Assembly: GCA_009778255.1 (NCBI GenBank)
Contig: WRKD01000142.1
Location: forward strand, 1-8,999
DNA length: 8,999 nucleotides
DNA from: Bacillota bacterium
Lineage (GTDB): Bacteria > Bacillota > Dehalobacteriia > UBA4068
Direction: 5' to 3'
The notes beneath the pieces were generated by a model. That model made no database searches and was not told the origin of the DNA. It worked only from the letters and a program-made list of their open reading frames with translations. The translations under genes and the position numbers were made by a program. Shown here piece after piece: positions 6,427-8,999 of this stretch (positions are counted from its first letter, which is position 1; each line of letters starts with the position of its first letter).

Positions 6427-7747
6427 ACAGATTATAGAATTAGATATTATCCGCCTTAATTCGCAGGGTGATGGGGTGGGCAGATACAATGGTCTGGCTG
6501 TATTCGTACCGGGAGCTTTGCCGGGGGAAAAAGTTAGGGCAAGGCTTAGTCAGGCGAAAAAAAACTATGCCAAAGGTATACTTATAGAGATAATAGAGCA
6601 GGCAGCCGAACGCGTACTGCCTGCTTGTCCTTTGCACTTAGTGTGCGGCGGCTGCGTTTTGCGGCATTTGGCATACGAGGCGCAGTTGTACTGGAAAAAC
6701 CAATGGCTAGAGGATGCCTTACAACGTATTGGCGGTATAAAGGCAAAGGTATTGCCAATTTTAGAAGCAAAACAAAAAGATGGTTATCGTAACCGGGTAC
6801 AATTGCATGTACATTGGCGCAATAAAAAAATAGAATTGGTTTTTTATAACCGCGGCAGCAAAGAAGCGGCCAATTGCGCCGAATGCTTACTTATGCATCC
6901 TGTGCTTTTACAGATAGCCCAAACATTTGCAAAATTGCCGTCGGCTTTAATGGGGCAGCTGGCTGGTTTATGTCATGTGGCTATACGTTGCGACAGTGTG
7001 GGCGCACAAGCCCTCTTGACATTAATTGGGGAAAGTGATTTAAGCGGCTTAAAAGAAGTGGCTGATTGGCTTATACAACATGAACCGCGGCTAATTGCTG
7101 TTTGGGCTAACTGGGGTAAGCCGGTTTATGGTATTTATGGCGGTTATTGGCATAAACTTTTTGGTGTTAATAAACTGCCAGATAATATAGGAAATGTGCG
7201 TCTACAGGTTTCCGCGGCTGCTTTTACTCAAGTAAACCCTGCTCAAACAGCTCATTTATATCAATGCATCAAGAATTATGCAGATTTAAGCGGTAAAGAG
7301 ACAGTATTGGATATATATAGCGGCGTAGGGGCGATAGCGCTTAATTTAGCAAATACAGCGCTTATGGTAACCGGAATAGAGGAATATGCCCCGGCGGTGG
7401 CGGATGCGCGAATAAATGCAGATTTGAACAATATAAGCAATTGCCGGTTTATAGCCAATAAGGCAGAAAAGGCCTTGCCCTTTCTTCTTGCCCAGGGGCA
7501 GACAGCTCAGGTGGCAATACTGGATCCTGCCCGCGCCGGTTGTGCACCCAATGCACTTCATGCGCTGGCTGCGTTTTGCCCAAAACGTATTGTATATGCT
7601 TCCTGCAACCCAGCAACTTTAGCCCGCGACGCGCGCGTTTTGGCGGAATACGGCTATATTATTGACGAAGTGCAGCCGCTGGATATGTTTCCCTATACGG
7701 AACATGTTGAAGCAATAGCTTTATTCCAACAACGCTGCAAAAGATAA
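6419..7747 (+). CDS. rlmD: 23S rRNA (uracil-C5)-methyltransferase, RlmD/RlmCD (RumA) family
   Basis: SAM-dependent RNA methyltransferase of 442 residues that makes 5-methyluridine in 23S rRNA. An N-terminal TRAM domain (about 1-60, with RLNSQGDGVGRYNG and FVPGALPGE) binds RNA. The 4Fe-4S ligands are Cys70, Cys76 and Cys79 (CX5CGGC) and probably Cys156 in AECLLMHP. The Rossmann domain has DIYSGVGAIAL (298-308), LDPARAG (Asp369), the nucleophile Cys396 in YASCNPATLARD, and Glu431 in the terminal FPYTEHVEAI. The Cys-Glu spacing of 35 equals that of E. coli RumA. In Gram-positives one enzyme (RlmCD) can modify both U747 and U1939, so the exact target is uncertain. The start overlaps the shikimate kinase stop by 8 bases with only a weak ribosome site, so coupling is likely. 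It is probably the last gene of the operon. Confidence 0.9.
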   Translation: MCEQIIELDIIRLNSQGDGVGRYNGLAVFVPGALPGEKVRARLSQAKKNYAKGILIEIIEQAAERVLPACPLHLVCGGCVLRHLAYEAQLYWKNQWLEDALQRIGGIKAKVLPILEAKQKDGYRNRVQLHVHWRNKKIELVFYNRGSKEAANCAECLLMHPVLLQIAQTFAKLPSALMGQLAGLCHVAIRCDSVGAQALLTLIGESDLSGLKEVADWLIQHEPRLIAVWANWGKPVYGIYGGYWHKLFGVNKLPDNIGNVRLQVSAAAFTQVNPAQTAHLYQCIKNYADLSGKETVLDIYSGVGAIALNLANTALMVTGIEEYAPAVADARINADLNNISNCRFIANKAEKALPFLLAQGQTAQVAILDPARAGCAPNALHALAAFCPKRIVYASCNPATLARDARVLAEYGYIIDEVQPLDMFPYTEHVEAIALFQQRCKR

Positions 7748-7783
7748 TTGGTGATAGGTGTAGATTTTTTCCCTTTACATCCT

Positions 7784-7866
7784 GAAAATAAATAGTCCTT
7801 GGGTAGTGGCTCTACTTTATCTTTTAGTCATCAAAAGTATTGCCAGGGCAAGGGCTATTTATATTT
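7784..7866 (+). terminator. Long imperfect hairpin downstream of rlmD, possible terminator or small palindromic element
   Basis: ATAAATAGTCCTTG (7788-7801) pairs along all 14 bases, with one G-U wobble, with CAAGGGCTATTTAT (7849-7862). A few outer pairs bring the span to 7784-7866. The 47-base loop holds a small GTAG/CTAC hairpin (7803-7806 with 7812-7815). The right arm runs into an A/T-rich stretch. Its place about 40 bases after the rlmD stop suits an operon terminator, but the loop is long and there is no clean T-run. A short mobile repeat or folded RNA is equally possible. Confidence 0.45.
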
Positions 7867-7976
7867 ATTATTATATAGAATTACCCCAAAATAATGAAAA
7901 TACTCGACGAATTATAAGATGAGCTCAAAAAAGCAAAATATAGAGCAATGCTTTACTGGTGTTTATCAATAGCAAA

Positions 7977-7986
7977 GGGGGGTGAT
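7977..7986 (+). promoter_or_regulatory. Orphan strong Shine-Dalgarno sequence
   Basis: GGGGGGTGAT is identical to the ten bases that precede the asparaginase start, yet no ATG follows at proper spacing. The nearest possible start is ATT at 7992, opening a 14-codon frame that ends at TAG 8034-8036. It may mark a leader peptide, a relic, or a G-rich structural loop. Confidence 0.35.
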
Positions 7987-8119
7987 AAAACATTAACAGG
8001 CTTTTGCATTCTCAAATATGGCGAATGCGAGAATAGAGAACCACAACTCATATAAAAGAGGCTGAAAAGGTCGAACCCCAACGACAGAACAAAAGAGGCA
8101 AAAAATTTTTTAGAAAGAT

Positions 8120-8124
8120 GAGGA
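8120..8124 (+). promoter_or_regulatory. Ribosome binding site of the B-repeat protein
   Basis: GAGGA lies 7 bases upstream of ATG 8132 and supports this start, which is immediately followed by a typical signal peptide. Confidence 0.7.
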
Positions 8125-8131
8125 ATGCACA

Positions 8132-8999
8132 ATGAAAAAATTTTTTGTTATCTTTTTCACCACCGTAGTTATTCTTGCAATGTCTTTACCAGCTATGGCG
8201 TCTGACATAACTTTAAATAATCCTTCTGCGGCTCAGTTGCAAACTGCTTTAAACGCAGCTGAAGTAGGCGATACCGTAACACTAAACATCACCACAAATT
8301 TTACTCCTTTAAACCCGCTTACAGTTCCCGCCGGCATTACCCTTCGTATTGTGGGAAGCGGAAATCTGAATCTTAAAAGCCATACTACTAATCTTTATGG
8401 CACTTTAATACTTCGTTGCGCAATAGTAGACGTTAACGGCAACACGAGAGTAAATGGTTTTGGTGAGGGAACAATAGTGGTAGAGCCGGGCAAAATTACC
8501 GGTAATCCCGATATGCTTAATTTGAATCAAATAATAATTCCGCCGAATTCATATATTGTAACATTTCTGGATTGGGACGGTGTAAAACTTGGAGAAGTGA
8601 TTGTTTTATCCGGGCAAAATGCAACGCCGCCTACTGATCCGACCAGGGAAGGCTATACATTTACCGGTTGGGATAAAAGCTTTACTAATGTAACAACAGA
8701 TTTGACAGTTGTAGCTTTGTATGATATCGGCGCTTATATAGTTACCTTTATGGCAGACGGCTCTGTGTTCAGTGTGCAGACAGTAGCATACGGCGGCAGC
8801 GCCCTAAATCCCGGCGCCCCCTCTAAAATTGGTTACACATTCAATGGCTGGGATAAAGATTTTACGAATATTACCGCAAATCTTACGGTAAACGCTATCT
8901 TCTCTGATGATCCCATTGAATATAATATCAGCTATATTCTCAACGGCGGCGAAAATGACCCCGCTAATCCGGCTACCTATAATGTTACCAGCCCGGCCA
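8132..8999 (+). CDS. Secreted InlB B-repeat surface protein, 5' part (open at window end)
   Basis: The first 289 residues of an exported protein, cut by the window edge. A signal peptide (MKK, hydrophobic core 4-19, cleavage probably after AMA at residue 23) is followed by a beta-rich region (about 25-125) with short DITLNN, VTLNI and GTLILR strands, suggestive of a small pectate-lyase-like beta-helix. Two InlB B-type repeats follow at about 141-198 and 202-258, each with YIVTF, GYTF.GWDK.FTN and a final TV..(L/I)(Y/F) strand. A third unit of the NGG...NPATYN type (Listeria-Bacteroides repeat) begins near 264. Such proteins serve in adhesion or as cell-wall spacers in Bacillota. Any C-terminal anchor (LPXTG or SLH) lies beyond the window. 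The start is supported by GAGGA (8120-8124). A long, unusual leader precedes it. The ligand cannot be predicted. Confidence 0.85.
   Translation, partial: MKKFFVIFFTTVVILAMSLPAMASDITLNNPSAAQLQTALNAAEVGDTVTLNITTNFTPLNPLTVPAGITLRIVGSGNLNLKSHTTNLYGTLILRCAIVDVNGNTRVNGFGEGTIVVEPGKITGNPDMLNLNQIIIPPNSYIVTFLDWDGVKLGEVIVLSGQNATPPTDPTREGYTFTGWDKSFTNVTTDLTVVALYDIGAYIVTFMADGSVFSVQTVAYGGSALNPGAPSKIGYTFNGWDKDFTNITANLTVNAIFSDDPIEYNISYILNGGENDPANPATYNVTSPA

Larger units (their letters stand above)
7748..8131 (+). other. 384-base intergenic region with candidate structured leader of the surface protein
   Basis: No convincing gene is seen. From 5' to 3' it holds the long rlmD-distal hairpin (7784-7866) and an A/T-rich stretch. 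A short open frame then reads MKILDEL, stop (TAA 7915-7917), and continues in the same frame to TAA 8053-8055. A hairpin at 7957-7994 has a G-rich loop that includes GGGGGGTGAT. Two mutually exclusive stems follow, GCATTC/GAATGC (8006-8011 with 8023-8028) and ATTCTC/GAGAAT (8008-8013 with 8029-8034). A small GTCG/CGAC stem (8070-8073 with 8082-8085) presents a CCCC loop. AAAAGAGGC is repeated directly at 8054-8062 and 8091-8099. No clear promoter or known riboswitch class is recognised. Confidence 0.35.

Noticed and set aside
7748..8131. Known riboswitch such as a cyclic-di-GMP or purine type
   Set aside because: The conserved core bases that I know for these classes are not present, so no family name is assigned.
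1..8999. CRISPR array, tRNA or rRNA genes, transposase
   Set aside because: No regular spaced repeats, no cloverleaf, and no transposase-like product were seen on either strand.

Overview
The window looks like chromosomal DNA of a Bacillota-type anaerobe, perhaps Clostridia- or Negativicutes-like. This is inferred from strong purine-rich ribosome binding sites (an exact AAGGAGGT before the amidohydrolase, GGGGGGTGAT before the asparaginase), a YqeG-family phosphatase, an ESS-family symporter of the kind common in clostridia, and a secreted InlB B-repeat protein. By eye the G+C content is moderate and even. No tRNA, rRNA, CRISPR array or intact mobile element is visible.

Layout: (1) 1-173 is a short leader with a doubtful small membrane ORF. 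(2) 174-2721 (+) holds a two-gene unit: a PlsC-type acyltransferase with a C-terminal zinc ribbon, then an ESS-type sodium/glutamate symporter-like protein. (3) A self-complementary block of TTAAGGGCCC repeats covers the symporter stop codon and separates it from a convergent gene. (4) 2743-4140 (-) encodes an allantoinase/dihydropyrimidinase-type cyclic amidohydrolase with a complete metal-ligand set. (5) A divergent spacer of about 210 bases carries three consecutive inverted repeats. (6) 4351-7747 (+) is a compact four-gene run: Rhizobium etli type (Asparaginase_II) L-asparaginase, YqeG HAD phosphatase, shikimate kinase, and a TRAM/Fe-S 23S rRNA uracil-C5 methyltransferase. Two junctions overlap and the third gap is 19 bases, so co-transcription is likely. 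(7) 7748-8131 has no convincing gene but has several inverted repeats and a strong orphan Shine-Dalgarno sequence. (8) 8132-8999 is the 5' part of a secreted InlB B-repeat protein that runs off the window.

Functionally, the centre of the window suggests nitrogen scavenging: a possible amino-acid symporter, a cyclic amide hydrolase and an asparagine deamidase sit within about 4 kb around one divergent control region. The acyltransferase and YqeG (PGP-phosphatase family) both touch phospholipid synthesis but lie in different transcription units. Shikimate kinase and the rRNA methyltransferase are housekeeping functions. Most of the window is ordinary. The least explained parts are the structured leader upstream of the surface protein, the hairpin-rich divergent spacer, and the zinc-ribbon extension of the acyltransferase. 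I found no convincing wholly new system.
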